Shown piece by piece: positions 39,190-47,982 of a DNA stretch of 64,000 nucleotides. The number at the start of each line of letters is the position of its first letter. Position 1 is the stretch's first letter. The translations under genes were made by a program, and so were the position numbers. The notes beneath the pieces were generated by a model, which was not told where the DNA came from, ran no database searches, and was given only the letters and a program-made list of their open reading frames with translations. This DNA is from Blastococcus sp. TF02A-26 (GTDB lineage: Bacteria > Actinomycetota > Actinomycetes > Mycobacteriales > Geodermatophilaceae): positions 110,475 through 174,474 of the forward strand of contig NZ_QOHG01000011.1 of NCBI RefSeq assembly GCF_003319125.1, given 5' to 3'.

Positions 39190-40041
39190 TCAGGGGCTGG
39201 TCTCGGGAGGCAGCGGGTCGAGGACGCCGGCGCCGACCAGCGCGAGCAGGGCCAGGCCGAGGACGACGCGGTAGACGACGAACGGGGTGAAGCTGCCGCG
39301 GTCCAGGTAGCGCAGCAGCCACGCGATGACGACGTAGCCGACGGCGAACCCGACGACCGTCGCGAGGATCGTCGGGCCCCAGGCGATCGGCGCCCCCTCG
39401 GTCTCGCCCGCCAGGGCCTCGTAGGTCTGGAAGCCGCCGGACCCGAGCACGGCCGGGATGGCGAGCAGGAACGAGTAGCGGGCCGCCGCCGCCCGGCTGA
39501 AGCCGAGGAACAGGCCGGCGGTGATCGTGCCGCCGGAGCGGGAGACACCGGGGATGAGCGCCATGGCCTGCGCGAAGCCGAAGGCGATGCCGGAGCGGGC
39601 GGTGAGGTCGCGCAGCTCCAGCTGCTTGCGGCCCACCCGGTCGGCCCAGAACAGGATGAGCGAGAAGAGCACGAGCGAGATGGCGACGATCCGCAGGTCC
39701 CGCAGCGTCGTCTCGATGTCGTCCTGGAACAGCAGGCCGAGGACGACGATCGGGAGGCTGCCGACGATGATCAGCCAGCCCATCCGGGCGTCGGGGTCGC
39801 CGCGCAGCTCCCGCCGGAACAGCGCGAGCGTCCACTGACGGATGATCCGCCAGATCTCGGTGCGGAAGTACAGCAGCACCGCGAGCTCGGTGCCGATCTG
39901 GATGATCGCGGTGAAGGCCGCTCCCGGGTCGTCCCAGCCGAAGGCCTCCCCCACCACGCGCAGGTGCGCGCTGGAGGAGATGGGGATGAACTCGGTCAGC
40001 CCCTGCACCAGCCCCAGGACGACGGCCTCGAACCAGCCCAC
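39190..40041 (-). CDS. uppP: Undecaprenyl-diphosphatase UppP/BacA
   Basis: 283-residue membrane enzyme that recycles undecaprenyl pyrophosphate for peptidoglycan synthesis. Active-site motifs: VLGLVQGLTEFIPISSSAHL near the N-terminus and MALIPGVSRSGGTITAGLFL in the second half, plus multiple membrane helices (LALLALVGAGVL at the end). GTG 40041 gives the family-typical N-terminus (VGWFEAVVLGLVQG). GTG 40089 would add 16 residues with no ribosome-binding site. Confidence 0.93.
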   Translation of the reverse strand: MGWFEAVVLGLVQGLTEFIPISSSAHLRVVGEAFGWDDPGAAFTAIIQIGTELAVLLYFRTEIWRIIRQWTLALFRRELRGDPDARMGWLIIVGSLPIVVLGLLFQDDIETTLRDLRIVAISLVLFSLILFWADRVGRKQLELRDLTARSGIAFGFAQAMALIPGVSRSGGTITAGLFLGFSRAAAARYSFLLAIPAVLGSGGFQTYEALAGETEGAPIAWGPTILATVVGFAVGYVVIAWLLRYLDRGSFTPFVVYRVVLGLALLALVGAGVLDPLPPETSP

Positions 40042-40046
40042 GCCGC

Positions 40047-40109
40047 TCAGCCCCCCACCGTCGGAGTCGCTCGGGAACGGTTTCTGCACTCGAGCGACTC
40101 CACAGGCAC
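40047..40109 (-). CDS. Possible 20-residue leader peptide of uppP
   Basis: GTG 40109 lies 8 bases after TAGGCT and encodes MPVESLECRNRSRATPTVGG; its TGA ends 5 bases before the uppP GTG, allowing reinitiation. It shares the transcript start expected from the -10. Only the layout supports translation. Confidence 0.45.
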   Translation of the reverse strand: MPVESLECRNRSRATPTVGG

Positions 40110-40117
40110 GGGGGCAG

Positions 40118-40123
40118 AGCCTA
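40118..40123 (-). promoter_or_regulatory. -10 element of the uppP transcript
   Basis: TAGGCT on the minus strand, 8 bases before GTG 40109. Confidence 0.5.
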
Positions 40124-40212
40124 GGCGGCGTCCCGCGCGGTCCCAGGCTGCCCGCGCGGCGCGCCGTCCCCAGGAGGCCCGCGCGCCCCCGTGCCCCGGT
40201 CGGGTGCGCCGG

Positions 40213-40218
40213 TAGGTT
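40213..40218 (+). promoter_or_regulatory. Leaderless -10 element of the aldo-keto reductase gene
   Basis: TAGGTT, 8 bases before GTG 40227. Confidence 0.45.
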
Positions 40219-40226
40219 GGCATCCC

Positions 40227-41198
40227 GTGGAACAACGGGCTCTCGGGCGCAGCGGCCTGGTCGTCTCCCGGCTCGCGCTCGGCACCATGACGTGGGGCCG
40301 GGACACCGACGAGGACGAGGCCGCGATGCAGCTCACGGCCTTCGTCGACGCCGGCGGCACCCTGGTCGACACCGCCGACGTGTACTGCGACGGCGAGAGC
40401 GAGCGGACCCTGGGCCGGCTGCTGTCCGACGTCGTCCCCCGGTCGGAGGTCCTCGTGGCCACCAAGGCCGCGGGCCGGACCGGGCCCGGGCCGATGGGCC
40501 GCGGCGCCTCCCGCGGGCACCTGCTGAACGCGCTGGACGCATCGCTGGAGCGGCTGGGGCTGGACCACGTCGACCTGTGGCAGCTGCACGCCTGGGACGA
40601 GCACACCCCGCTCGAGGAGACCCTGGCCGCCTGCGACCTGGCCGTCACCTCCGGACGCACCCGGTACGTGGGGATCAGCAACTTCAGCGGCTGGCAGACC
40701 GCGCAGGCCGCGACCTGGCAGCGGGCGTGGCCGGGCCGGGTGCCGCTGGTGAGCACGCAGGTCGAGTACTCGCTGCTGCAGCGCGGCGTCGAGCGCGAGG
40801 TCGTGCCGGCCGCGGAGGCGCTCGGCCTGGGCGTGCTGGCCTGGTCGCCGCTGGGCCGGGGGCTGCTCACCGGCAAGTACCGGCACAGCACCCCGACGGA
40901 GTCCCGCGGCGCCTCGCCGCAGTGGCAGGGGTTCATCGACGGGCTGCGCTCGGACACCTCCGACCGGATCGTCGAGGCCGTCATCACCGCCGCCGACGGC
41001 CTGGGGACGACGCCGCTGGCGGTGGCGCTGGCCTGGGTGCGCGACCGGCCCGGCGTGGTGGCGCCGGTCGTCGGCGCGCGCACCGCCGCCCAGCTGCAGA
41101 CCTCGCTCGACGCCGAGGGGGTCCGCCTCCCCGCGGCCATCCGGACGGCGCTGGAGGACGTCTCCGCGCCCCACTTCGCCTATCCGGAGCGGCGATGA
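40227..41198 (+). CDS. Aldo/keto reductase
   Basis: 323-residue TIM-barrel NADPH-dependent reductase. Catalytic tetrad: Asp and Tyr in LVDTADVYCDGESE, Lys in VLVATKAAG, His in DLWQLHAWDEHTP. The cofactor region TRYVGISNFSGWQ and VVAPVVGARTAAQLQ are typical. Substrate unknown. Its stop overlaps the ATG of the RecD-like gene. Confidence 0.9.
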   Translation: MEQRALGRSGLVVSRLALGTMTWGRDTDEDEAAMQLTAFVDAGGTLVDTADVYCDGESERTLGRLLSDVVPRSEVLVATKAAGRTGPGPMGRGASRGHLLNALDASLERLGLDHVDLWQLHAWDEHTPLEETLAACDLAVTSGRTRYVGISNFSGWQTAQAATWQRAWPGRVPLVSTQVEYSLLQRGVEREVVPAAEALGLGVLAWSPLGRGLLTGKYRHSTPTESRGASPQWQGFIDGLRSDTSDRIVEAVITAADGLGTTPLAVALAWVRDRPGVVAPVVGARTAAQLQTSLDAEGVRLPAAIRTALEDVSAPHFAYPERR

Positions 41199-43144
41199 GC
41201 GCGCCCGCGACGGCCGACCGCGTCTTCACCGCCTTCTGCGCCGCCGGGCTCTGGCCGGGGCTGGGCAAGCGGACCGCCGCCGAGCTGCCCGCAGCCGGGA
41301 TCACCTCCCCGGACGACGTGACCGCGGCCAAGCTGCTGAAGCTGCCCAAGGTCGGCAAGCAGCGGGCCGAGCGGCTGTTCTCCAGCTTCCTGTCCGCGGC
41401 GCCGACCTACGAGGTCGTCACGCTGCTGGTCGGTGCCGGGCTGGACGCGAAGCTGGCCGCGGGCACCGCCGACGCGCTCGGACCCGACGCCGCCCGCCGG
41501 CTGCGCGACGACCCGTGGGCGCTGCTCGGGCTGACCGGGGTGGCCCTGGCCGACGCCGACCGGCTGGCCATCGCCCTGCTCCCGGGCGCCGACCGGCAGG
41601 ACACCCGCCGCGGCCGGGCGATCGTCGCCCTCACCCTCCGGACGGCGACGCGGGACGGGCACACCGTGCTGCCGGTCGACCTCGTCGTCGCCGCGCTGCG
41701 GGCCGAGGGGATCGCCGATCCCGCCGCTGCGATCGCCGCCGCCGTCGACTCCGGGGACGTGCTCGACCACGAGCCCCCGGAGCCGGAGTGGGACGAGGAG
41801 TCGGACGAGGAACCGCCCCAGCCCGACCCGGCGCTGCGCATGCTGTCGCTGGCCCGGTACGGGATGGCCGAGGAGGCCGTGGCGGAGAACGTCGCCCGGC
41901 TGATGGCCACCGCCGAGCGGATCGCCGACCCCGCCGCGGTGCGCTCGGTGGCCAAGGGGCTCGACGAGGCGCAGAAGAAGGCGGTCGCGGCCGTGCTCGG
42001 CGCCGGCGTCTCGCTGCTCACCGGCGGTCCGGGCACCGGCAAGAGCCGCACCGTGGCCGCCGTCGTGAAGCTGCTGATGGCCAAGGGCAGCGAGGTGGCG
42101 CTGGCCGCCCCGACCGGGCGGGCCGCGAAGCGGCTGGAGGAGCTCACCGACCACCCCGCGGTCACGGTGCACCGGCTGCTGGGCGCGCAGGGCATGACCG
42201 GCGGCTTCTCGCGCAACGAGGAGTGGCCGCTGGACGCCGACGTGGTCGTGGTCGACGAGGCCTCGATGCTCGACGTGGAGCTGACCGCGGCGCTGCTGGA
42301 GGCGTGCCAGGACGGCACCCACCTCGTGCTCGTCGGCGACCCGGCGCAGCTGCCCTCGATCGGTCCCGGGCACGTGCTCGGGGACCTGATCGACTCCGGC
42401 GTCGTCCCGGTGACCGAGCTGACCACGCTCTACCGGCAGGCCGAGGGTGGGGCGATCGCGCGGCTGGCCAACGCGGTGCGCGGTGGGGAGCTGCCGCCGG
42501 TGGACTCCCCCGACCGCGAGGTGGTCGTCGTCCCGGCGACCGGCAGCGCGGAGGCCGCCCGCCGGGTGGTCCAGCTGGTCACCGACTCGATCCCGCGGGC
42601 GCTGGGCATCGACCCGGCGACGGTGCAGGTGGTGACCCCGGTGCACCGCGGGCCGGCCGGCACGATCGAGCTCAACAAGGCGCTCAAGGCGGAGCTGAAC
42701 CCCGGCCACGGCACGGTGTGGGGCTTCGACGTGGGCGACCGCGTGGTGGCGACCGCCAACCACCTGGACCTGGAGCCGATCGGGTTCGCCAACGGGGAGA
42801 CCGGCGTGGTGACCGGCACCGGCGACGGGTCCCTGGACGTCGCCTTCGCCTCGGGCCCGGTCACCGTGCCGACGAACGCGCTGTCGGACCTCCGGCACGG
42901 CTGGGCGATCACCGTGCACCGCGCGCAGGGCTCGGAGTGGCCCGGCGTCGTCGTCTGCCTGCCCCCGGAGGCCGGCGGGATGCTGTCGCGGCCGCTGGTC
43001 TACACCGCGCTGACCCGCGCGCAGTCGCACCTGTCGATCGTGCACGCCTCGGGCGCGGCGCTGGCGCGGGCGGTGCGGGAGGTGGACGTCCGCCCCCGCC
43101 GCACCCGGCTCGCGCCGCTGCTCGCCGAGGCCCTGGCCGAGTGA
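41195..43144 (+). CDS. RecD2-like 5'-3' DNA helicase
   Basis: 649 residues. The N-terminus holds helix-hairpin-helix-like repeats (ITSPDDVTAAKLLKLPKVGK, then RLRDDPWALLGLTGVALADA). The ATPase core has Walker A LLTGGPGTGKSRTVA, Walker B VVVVDEASMLDVELTAALLE and HLVLVGDPAQLPSIGPGHVL; the C-terminal UvrD-like lobe has GWAITVHRAQGSEWPGVVV and PLVYTALTRAQSHLSI. Shorter than Deinococcus-type RecD2. ATGA coupling to the reductase is a packing feature, not a functional link. Confidence 0.9.
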   Translation: MSAPATADRVFTAFCAAGLWPGLGKRTAAELPAAGITSPDDVTAAKLLKLPKVGKQRAERLFSSFLSAAPTYEVVTLLVGAGLDAKLAAGTADALGPDAARRLRDDPWALLGLTGVALADADRLAIALLPGADRQDTRRGRAIVALTLRTATRDGHTVLPVDLVVAALRAEGIADPAAAIAAAVDSGDVLDHEPPEPEWDEESDEEPPQPDPALRMLSLARYGMAEEAVAENVARLMATAERIADPAAVRSVAKGLDEAQKKAVAAVLGAGVSLLTGGPGTGKSRTVAAVVKLLMAKGSEVALAAPTGRAAKRLEELTDHPAVTVHRLLGAQGMTGGFSRNEEWPLDADVVVVDEASMLDVELTAALLEACQDGTHLVLVGDPAQLPSIGPGHVLGDLIDSGVVPVTELTTLYRQAEGGAIARLANAVRGGELPPVDSPDREVVVVPATGSAEAARRVVQLVTDSIPRALGIDPATVQVVTPVHRGPAGTIELNKALKAELNPGHGTVWGFDVGDRVVATANHLDLEPIGFANGETGVVTGTGDGSLDVAFASGPVTVPTNALSDLRHGWAITVHRAQGSEWPGVVVCLPPEAGGMLSRPLVYTALTRAQSHLSIVHASGAALARAVREVDVRPRRTRLAPLLAEALAE

Positions 43145-43189
43145 GCGGGGGCGTGTCTCTCGCGTCGGGTCCGGGCGAGGGCGGCGGCG

Positions 43190-44182
43190 TCAGGTCGAGG
43201 GCGTGGCCGCGGTGTCCGGGACGGCGCCGCGCAGTGCGCTGACGCGGAGGCGGTCGGCCAGGGCGAGGACCTCCTCGCGGAGAGCGCCCGGGGTGATCAC
43301 CTCGAAGTCCCAGCCGAGTCCGGCCAGCATGCGGGCCATGCCGTCGAGGTGCTCGGCGCGCGTCTCGAGGAGCACACCGTCGACGTGCTCGCTCAGCCGT
43401 CCCACGCTCCGGGGCAGTCGAGCGCCCGCATCGGCGCGGGTGGTCCGCAGCACGACGGCGACCTCGTGCGACCACCTGACCGCGGCGATCCCCGTCACGA
43501 CCTGCGTCGTGGCGTCGAAGCCGGCCGGCACGACGTAGGAGCTGTCGCCCTGCTCGACCGAGGCGATGCGGTCCAGTCGGAAGGTCCGCAGGTCGTCGCG
43601 GCCGTGGTCGCGCCCGGTGACGTACCAGCGGCCGGAGTGGAAGACCAGGCCGTAGACGTCGAGCTCACGCTGCGACTCCCGACCGTCCCAGGCGGTGTAC
43701 GCGATCACGACGGTGCGACGCGCCTGCGCGGCCGAGGCGAGACCGAGCAGCGCGTCGGCGCCGGCGGGAGCGGTCTCCCGCACCGGGGTCGTGAACTGTG
43801 CGGTCGACAGCAGGCTGTCGAGCCGCTGGCCGAGGGCCCGCGGCAGGACACGCGACACCTTGGCCAGCGCGCTGGCCGCCGCTGCGTGGTCGGTGGTGGC
43901 AGGCCCCGCGCGTTCCGCGGCCCTGAGACCCAGGACGACGGCGATGGCCTCGTCATCGGTGAACATCAGCGGCGGCAGCTTGTAGCCCGGTGAGAGCCGG
44001 TAGCCGCCGTACCTGCCCCGCTGTGCGTGGACGGGGATGCCGAGGTCGACGAGGTGCTCGGCGTAGCGCCGGACCGTGCGCTCGTCGACCCCGAGCCGGG
44101 CCGCGAGATCGCCGACGGTGCGCTGCCCGCCGGTCTGGAGCAGCTCCAGCATGGCCAGCACGCGGGCGGTCGGGCGGGTCAC
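43190..44182 (-). CDS. YafY-type HTH/WYL transcriptional regulator
   Basis: 330 residues. DeoR-like winged helix at the start (VLAMLELLQTGGQRTVGDLA, ARLGVDERTVRRYAEHLVDL), WYL domain near 140-210 (TVVIAYTAWDGRESQRELDV, FHSGRWYVTGRDHGRDDLRT) and a WCX tail. GTG 44182 has GAGGAGG upstream. Divergent from the alpha/beta hydrolase gene, its likely target. Confidence 0.9.
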   Translation of the reverse strand: MTRPTARVLAMLELLQTGGQRTVGDLAARLGVDERTVRRYAEHLVDLGIPVHAQRGRYGGYRLSPGYKLPPLMFTDDEAIAVVLGLRAAERAGPATTDHAAAASALAKVSRVLPRALGQRLDSLLSTAQFTTPVRETAPAGADALLGLASAAQARRTVVIAYTAWDGRESQRELDVYGLVFHSGRWYVTGRDHGRDDLRTFRLDRIASVEQGDSSYVVPAGFDATTQVVTGIAAVRWSHEVAVVLRTTRADAGARLPRSVGRLSEHVDGVLLETRAEHLDGMARMLAGLGWDFEVITPGALREEVLALADRLRVSALRGAVPDTAATPST

Positions 44183-44259
44183 CGGCCCTCCTCGGTGCTG
44201 CTGGGACGAGCGGTGGAGCGGAGTCGCCATACCGGGCGGGATCTGCCCGCATTCCAGCC

Positions 44260-44265
44260 TAGCGT
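44260..44265 (+). promoter_or_regulatory. Leaderless -10 element of the alpha/beta hydrolase gene
   Basis: TAGCGT, 7 bases before ATG 44273. Confidence 0.5.
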
Positions 44266-44272
44266 CGCCCAC

Positions 44273-45013
44273 ATGAACGCCACCACCTACGTCCTCGTCC
44301 CCGGCTTCTGGCTGGGCGCCCGGGTCTGGCGCCCCGTCGCCGACTCGCTGCGTGCGCGCGGTCACGTCGTGCACGCCGTCGACCTCCCGGGCATGGGAGA
44401 GCGCGCCCACCTCGCCTCGCCCGAGACCGACCTGACGACCCACATCGACGACGTCGTGCACCTGCTCGAGCAGCTGGACCTGCACGACGTCGTGCTCGTC
44501 GGACACAGCTACGGCGCCCTCGTGACGACCGGTGCGGCGGACCGCGTGCCCGAGCGCGTGGCGCGGCTGGTCTACGTGGACTCGGGGCCCCTGCCGGACG
44601 GCATGGCGCAGGCCGACTTCGAGGGACCCGACGCGCGCGCGGCCAACCAGGATCTGGTCATGGCCCACGGTGAGGGCTGGAAGCTCCCTCCGCCGCCCTG
44701 GGCCGTGCTCGCCGCCGAGGTGGCCGAGGTCGACGACGCTGCCGTCGCCGCGCTGGTCGACGGCTCGCGGCCGCAGCCCTGGCTCACCGCCACCCGTCCG
44801 GTCGCGCTCACCGGCGCCTGGGAGCGGCTGCCACGGACGGGCGTGCTGTGCAGTTTCGGCCTCGAGCAGCTGCGAGAGATGGCGCCCCACGCACCCGGTT
44901 TCGCGCACATGGTCACCGGCGACTGGACGTACGTCGAGCTCCCGACGTGGCACTGGCCGATGGTGAGCCGACCGGCGGAACTCGCCGAGGTGCTGGCGTC
45001 GGTCGGCCGCTAG
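44273..45013 (+). CDS. Alpha/beta hydrolase
   Basis: 246 residues. Oxyanion motif TYVLVPGFWLGARVWRPVAD, nucleophile elbow DVVLVGHSYGALVTTGAADR (Ser), and a C-terminal LPTWHWPMVSRPAELAEVL with the catalytic His. Similar to the salicylate esterase/hydroxynitrile lyase-like family. Substrate unknown. Its stop overlaps the convergent DUF2470 gene stop by 3 bases. Confidence 0.87.
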   Translation: MNATTYVLVPGFWLGARVWRPVADSLRARGHVVHAVDLPGMGERAHLASPETDLTTHIDDVVHLLEQLDLHDVVLVGHSYGALVTTGAADRVPERVARLVYVDSGPLPDGMAQADFEGPDARAANQDLVMAHGEGWKLPPPPWAVLAAEVAEVDDAAVAALVDGSRPQPWLTATRPVALTGAWERLPRTGVLCSFGLEQLREMAPHAPGFAHMVTGDWTYVELPTWHWPMVSRPAELAEVLASVGR

Positions 45014-45786
45014 GGGGCCGAGCGCAGCAGACGCTGGGTGGCCGCGTGCAGCTGCCCGGCGCAGGTGAGCGGCCGGGGGAACGCGATGCGGACGTCGGTG
45101 GCGCCGCGCGGCCGCTCGATGCGGAGCCGGTAGCCGTACCGGTCCAGTCCCAGCGGGCGGACGACGTCCTCGGCGCCCACCGACCCGGCCGGGAGCAGCC
45201 GGGCGAGGGTGGCCAGCACCTCCGGATGGCAGCGGTCGACGTGGGTGAGCATCCGGGTCTCGACCGCGAGCAGCGGGTCGGGGCGGGCCGCGGCGAAGTC
45301 GGCCGGGCCGACCTCGGTGCACCGCTCCCCCTCGCGCAGCACGACCTCGGCGAGGTCCAGGCGCAGCAGCGTGGTGGTCCGCCCGACGTCGAGCAGGTCC
45401 CCGGCCGGGCGGACGGCGGCGAACTCCAGCGCCGCCGCGCGCGCGTCCCGCTCGGGGACGGGGGTGAGCCAGCCGGACAGCCAGACCTGGGCGCGGACCG
45501 GGTCGCGCAGCGGCACCGGCGCCCGGTCGCTGACCATCAGCAGCGCGCTGAGGTCGCGCTCCGGGCTGTGCTCGACCGCGGCGGCGGCCTCCCCGCCGGA
45601 GGGGACGAGCACGAGCACCTGCCCCGCGGCGGTGGTCGCGTGCGCCAGCGGGCGGGCGGGTTCGCGGCCGGGGAGGCACAGCGCGGCGCCCGCCCGCGCG
45701 GCGACCGTGCGGGCCCGTTCCGCGGGGAGGGCGGCGCCGTCCAGGGCGGACGGGTGCACCGGGGTGGAGCCGTGCGGAGCGGTCAT
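45010..45786 (-). CDS. DUF2470 protein, HugZ-like heme-oxygenase candidate
   Basis: 258 residues: an N-terminal PNPOx-like split barrel (ALLMVSDRAPVPLRDPVRAQ, VWLSGWLTPVPERDARAAAL) and a C-terminal DUF2470 domain (ETRMLTHVDRCHPEVLATLA, LDRYGYRLRIERPRGATDV). This arrangement matches HugZ-type heme-degrading proteins. An almost perfect DtxR/IdeR box lies 22 bases upstream of ATG 45786, so expression should rise when iron is short. GGAGG precedes the start. Confidence 0.85.
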   Translation of the reverse strand: MTAPHGSTPVHPSALDGAALPAERARTVAARAGAALCLPGREPARPLAHATTAAGQVLVLVPSGGEAAAAVEHSPERDLSALLMVSDRAPVPLRDPVRAQVWLSGWLTPVPERDARAAALEFAAVRPAGDLLDVGRTTTLLRLDLAEVVLREGERCTEVGPADFAAARPDPLLAVETRMLTHVDRCHPEVLATLARLLPAGSVGAEDVVRPLGLDRYGYRLRIERPRGATDVRIAFPRPLTCAGQLHAATQRLLRSAP

Positions 45787-45808
45787 GCGGAGCCTCCGGG
45801 CGATCGGG

Positions 45809-45827
45809 TTAGGGAAGCCTAACCAAA
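45809..45827. promoter_or_regulatory. DtxR/IdeR iron box
   Basis: TTAGGGAAGCCTAACCAAA agrees at 17 of 19 positions with TWAGGTWAGSCTWACCTWA. It overlaps the region where the promoter of the DUF2470 gene must lie. Confidence 0.8.
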
Positions 45828-45849
45828 TCGGCGCCCGGAGGGGAAGGCG

Positions 45850-46338
45850 TCAGGCGTTGAGCTCGACCGCCCGGCCGAGGTTGCGGCGCACCAGCCGCGG
45901 CAGCAGCACGAGGTTGACCAGCAGACCCAGCGACAGGACGACGACCAGCCAGAACCCCGCGCCCGCTCCGCCGTCGGTCAGCGCGAGGAGGACGGCGAAC
46001 ACGAGCGCGACGCCGCCGAGGAGCGTGAGGCCCAGCGCCACCGCCCGGCGCCGCGGGTGCCGGCGCTCCTGCTCCGCCGTCGCCTCCAGCGTCGTCCGCG
46101 CCCACTCGACCACCGCCGGGCGCAGCCGGTCGGACTCCGCGCGGCGCCCCCGGGCCATCGCCCGCTGGACGCCGAGGGTGTCGCCCGCCTCCAGCCCGTG
46201 CCGCTGCAGCAGACCGGCGGGGGCCTCGGTGCCCACCGAGGCCCAGAAGCGCCGGCCGGCGACGGCGAACGCCGCGAGCGGGGCCAGCACGGCGACGACG
46301 AGCGAGACGACGATCAGGGTGGCCACGAGCGGCAGCAT
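45850..46338 (-). CDS. Membrane protein of unknown function
   Basis: 162 residues. One N-terminal helix (LPLVATLIVVSLVVAVLAPL), a soluble basic middle (LGVQRAMARGRRAESDRLRP) and two C-terminal helices (AVALGLTLLGGVALVFAVLL, FWLVVVLSLGLLVNLVLLP). No family recognised. It is upstream of and parallel to the iron-box gene but separated by its promoter. Confidence 0.6.
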   Translation of the reverse strand: MLPLVATLIVVSLVVAVLAPLAAFAVAGRRFWASVGTEAPAGLLQRHGLEAGDTLGVQRAMARGRRAESDRLRPAVVEWARTTLEATAEQERRHPRRRAVALGLTLLGGVALVFAVLLALTDGGAGAGFWLVVVLSLGLLVNLVLLPRLVRRNLGRAVELNA

Positions 46339-46600
46339 GCCCGGTGGGGGCCCCGCCGCGGGTCCCCGTCACCCGGACGCGCGACGGTCGCCGTCGGCAG
46401 GACCGCCGCCCCCGGACGTCCGGACGTCGGTCGGGCGCGGGACACCGGGTCCTCCAGCCGCCGCGTCGGCCACTGCGTCGACACCCCCACGTGCCGGGCC
46501 GGCGGGTGCACCGCGGCGCCGGTCAGCCGGTGCCGCTGCACGACCAGAGCGCGTCCTGAGCGGGGAACCCGTGTTCGGCGAACAGCACCGGCCGCCCAGG
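46339..46600. other. Non-coding gap
   Basis: 262 bases with no convincing gene, repeat or promoter on either strand. Confidence 0.4.
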
Positions 46601-46870
46601 TCAGCCGCGGAGGTCGTCCTCGTCCACGGGCACGTCGGCCTGCTGCTCCAGGACGTCGGCCTCGTCGGCCTCGACGCCGCCGACCGTGGCCGGCCGGCCG
46701 GCCTCGCCCGGGCGGGCAGCCAGCTGCTGCTCCAGGGCGTCCCCCTCGGGCACGTCGTCCCCCACCGGGGCGGCGTCGCCGGCGGTGGCCGGTGCGACGG
46801 GCTCGAGCAGGGCCTCCTGCTCGGCGCGGTCGGCGTCGTTCGCGCCGAGAGCGGGGTCGGGCTGGCTCAC
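46601..46870 (-). CDS. Small acidic protein of unknown function
   Basis: 89 residues, very rich in Asp, Glu, Ala and Gln; opens VSQPDPALGANDADRAEQEA and ends EQQADVPVDEDDLRG. Likely disordered and cytosolic. GTG 46870 has a strong GAGGAGG ribosome-binding site; ATG 46912 upstream has none. The ADEADVLEQ...DEDD ending recurs in actinomycete small proteins as I recall, without a known role. Confidence 0.6.
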   Translation of the reverse strand: MSQPDPALGANDADRAEQEALLEPVAPATAGDAAPVGDDVPEGDALEQQLAARPGEAGRPATVGGVEADEADVLEQQADVPVDEDDLRG

Positions 46871-46992
46871 GTCGTCCTCCTCGCTGGGCGTCGGGTCGTT
46901 CGTCGGACCCATCCTGCCGTCGGAGGGGACGGACGGCTCGGTGGGTGTCGGCAGGGTGACGCTCCGGCGAACGGCGTGGCACCATCGGGCGG

Positions 46993-47196
46993 ATGGAGGC
47001 GGCCGGGGACTACGAGTTCGCGCCGCTGCGGATCCCGCCGGGCACGTCCCGGTCCGCGGCGGCGACCATGTTGATCCTGCAGGCCGACACCGGCGGCTGG
47101 GAGCTCGCCCGGTTGCAGCTGCACGCCGACGGCACCCGCAAGGTGATCCTGCGCCGCCGGTCGCGGCTGTCCTACCTCCCGGGACCGCACGTCTAG
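46993..47196 (+). CDS. DUF5703 family protein
   Basis: 67 residues, nearly all conserved family sequence: YEFAPLRIPPGTSRSAAATM, LILQADTGGWELARLQLHAD and KVILRRRSRL. Function unknown. CACCAT lies 7 bases before ATG 46993. Confidence 0.8.
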   Translation: MEAAGDYEFAPLRIPPGTSRSAAATMLILQADTGGWELARLQLHADGTRKVILRRRSRLSYLPGPHV

Positions 47197-47236
47197 ACCC
47201 CCGCTGGCAGCGACCACGGGTGTCGTGCCAGGGTCT
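47194..47236 (+). terminator. Possible terminator hairpin after DUF5703 gene
   Basis: AGACCC and TGGCA near 47197-47212 pair with TGCCA and GGGTCT near 47226-47236, with a 4-base bulge. No T-tract. Confidence 0.3.
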
Positions 47237-47278
47237 TCGCGGGCGATCCGCCGCCCGGACCCCGGCCCGGGAGGACCC

Positions 47279-47851
47279 GTGAACCAGCACCTCGACGACC
47301 GCCTCAAGTTCCTGAAGGCGTTCATCGCCAACCCGCGCCAGGTCGGCGCGATCCTGCCGACCTCCCGCTGGGCGGTGCGCGACATGCTCGACCTGGGCGA
47401 CGTGCCCAACGCCAAGCTCGTGGTGGAGCTCGGCGCGGGCACCGGCGTGCAGACCGGCGAGCTGCTGGCCCGGCTCGGTCCGGAGGCGGAGCTGATCGCC
47501 GTCGAGATCGACGCCCAGCTGGCCGAGCTGCTGGCCGGCCGCTACCGCGACCCGCGGCTGCACGTGGTGTGCGACTCGGCGGAGAACCTCGGCGAGCACC
47601 TCGACGGGCGCCAGGCCGACATCGTCGTCTCGGCCCTGCCCTACACCTCGTTCGCCCCGGCGCTGCGGCAGCGGATCCTCGACGTGCTGCCGCGGATCGT
47701 CGCGCCCGGCGGCGCGGTGCTGGTCATCCAGTACTCGCCGCTGATCCTCAAGGAGCTGCGCCGCCGGTTCGCGCGGGTGACCACGCGCATCTCGCCGTGG
47801 AACGTGCCCCCGGCCGTGCTCTTCGCCTGCCGCGGGCCCCGCGAGGACTGA
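47279..47851 (+). CDS. SAM-dependent methyltransferase (PmtA/KsgA-like)
   Basis: 190 residues. SAM motif I is KLVVELGAGTGVQTGELLAR; then ELIAVEIDAQLAELL and the substrate-side motif VVSALPYTSFAPALRQRILD. It begins NQHLDDRLKFLKAFIANPRQ, as in the PmtA-like phospholipid N-methyltransferases of this superfamily. The substrate may be a lipid or RNA; undecided. GAGGA lies close to GTG 47279; the longer frame from 47225 has no ribosome-binding site. Confidence 0.78.
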   Translation: MNQHLDDRLKFLKAFIANPRQVGAILPTSRWAVRDMLDLGDVPNAKLVVELGAGTGVQTGELLARLGPEAELIAVEIDAQLAELLAGRYRDPRLHVVCDSAENLGEHLDGRQADIVVSALPYTSFAPALRQRILDVLPRIVAPGGAVLVIQYSPLILKELRRRFARVTTRISPWNVPPAVLFACRGPRED

Positions 47852-47982
47852 CCGCAGGCCGCCGGGACGGCCCGGCGCCGGAGCGGACGGCTCCCAGCAG
47901 ACGCACAGCGGCAGCCCAGGTGACACAGCGGTCGACTCCGCAGGGTGGACTCGACAACGCACCGTCACCACCGGGAGTCCCC

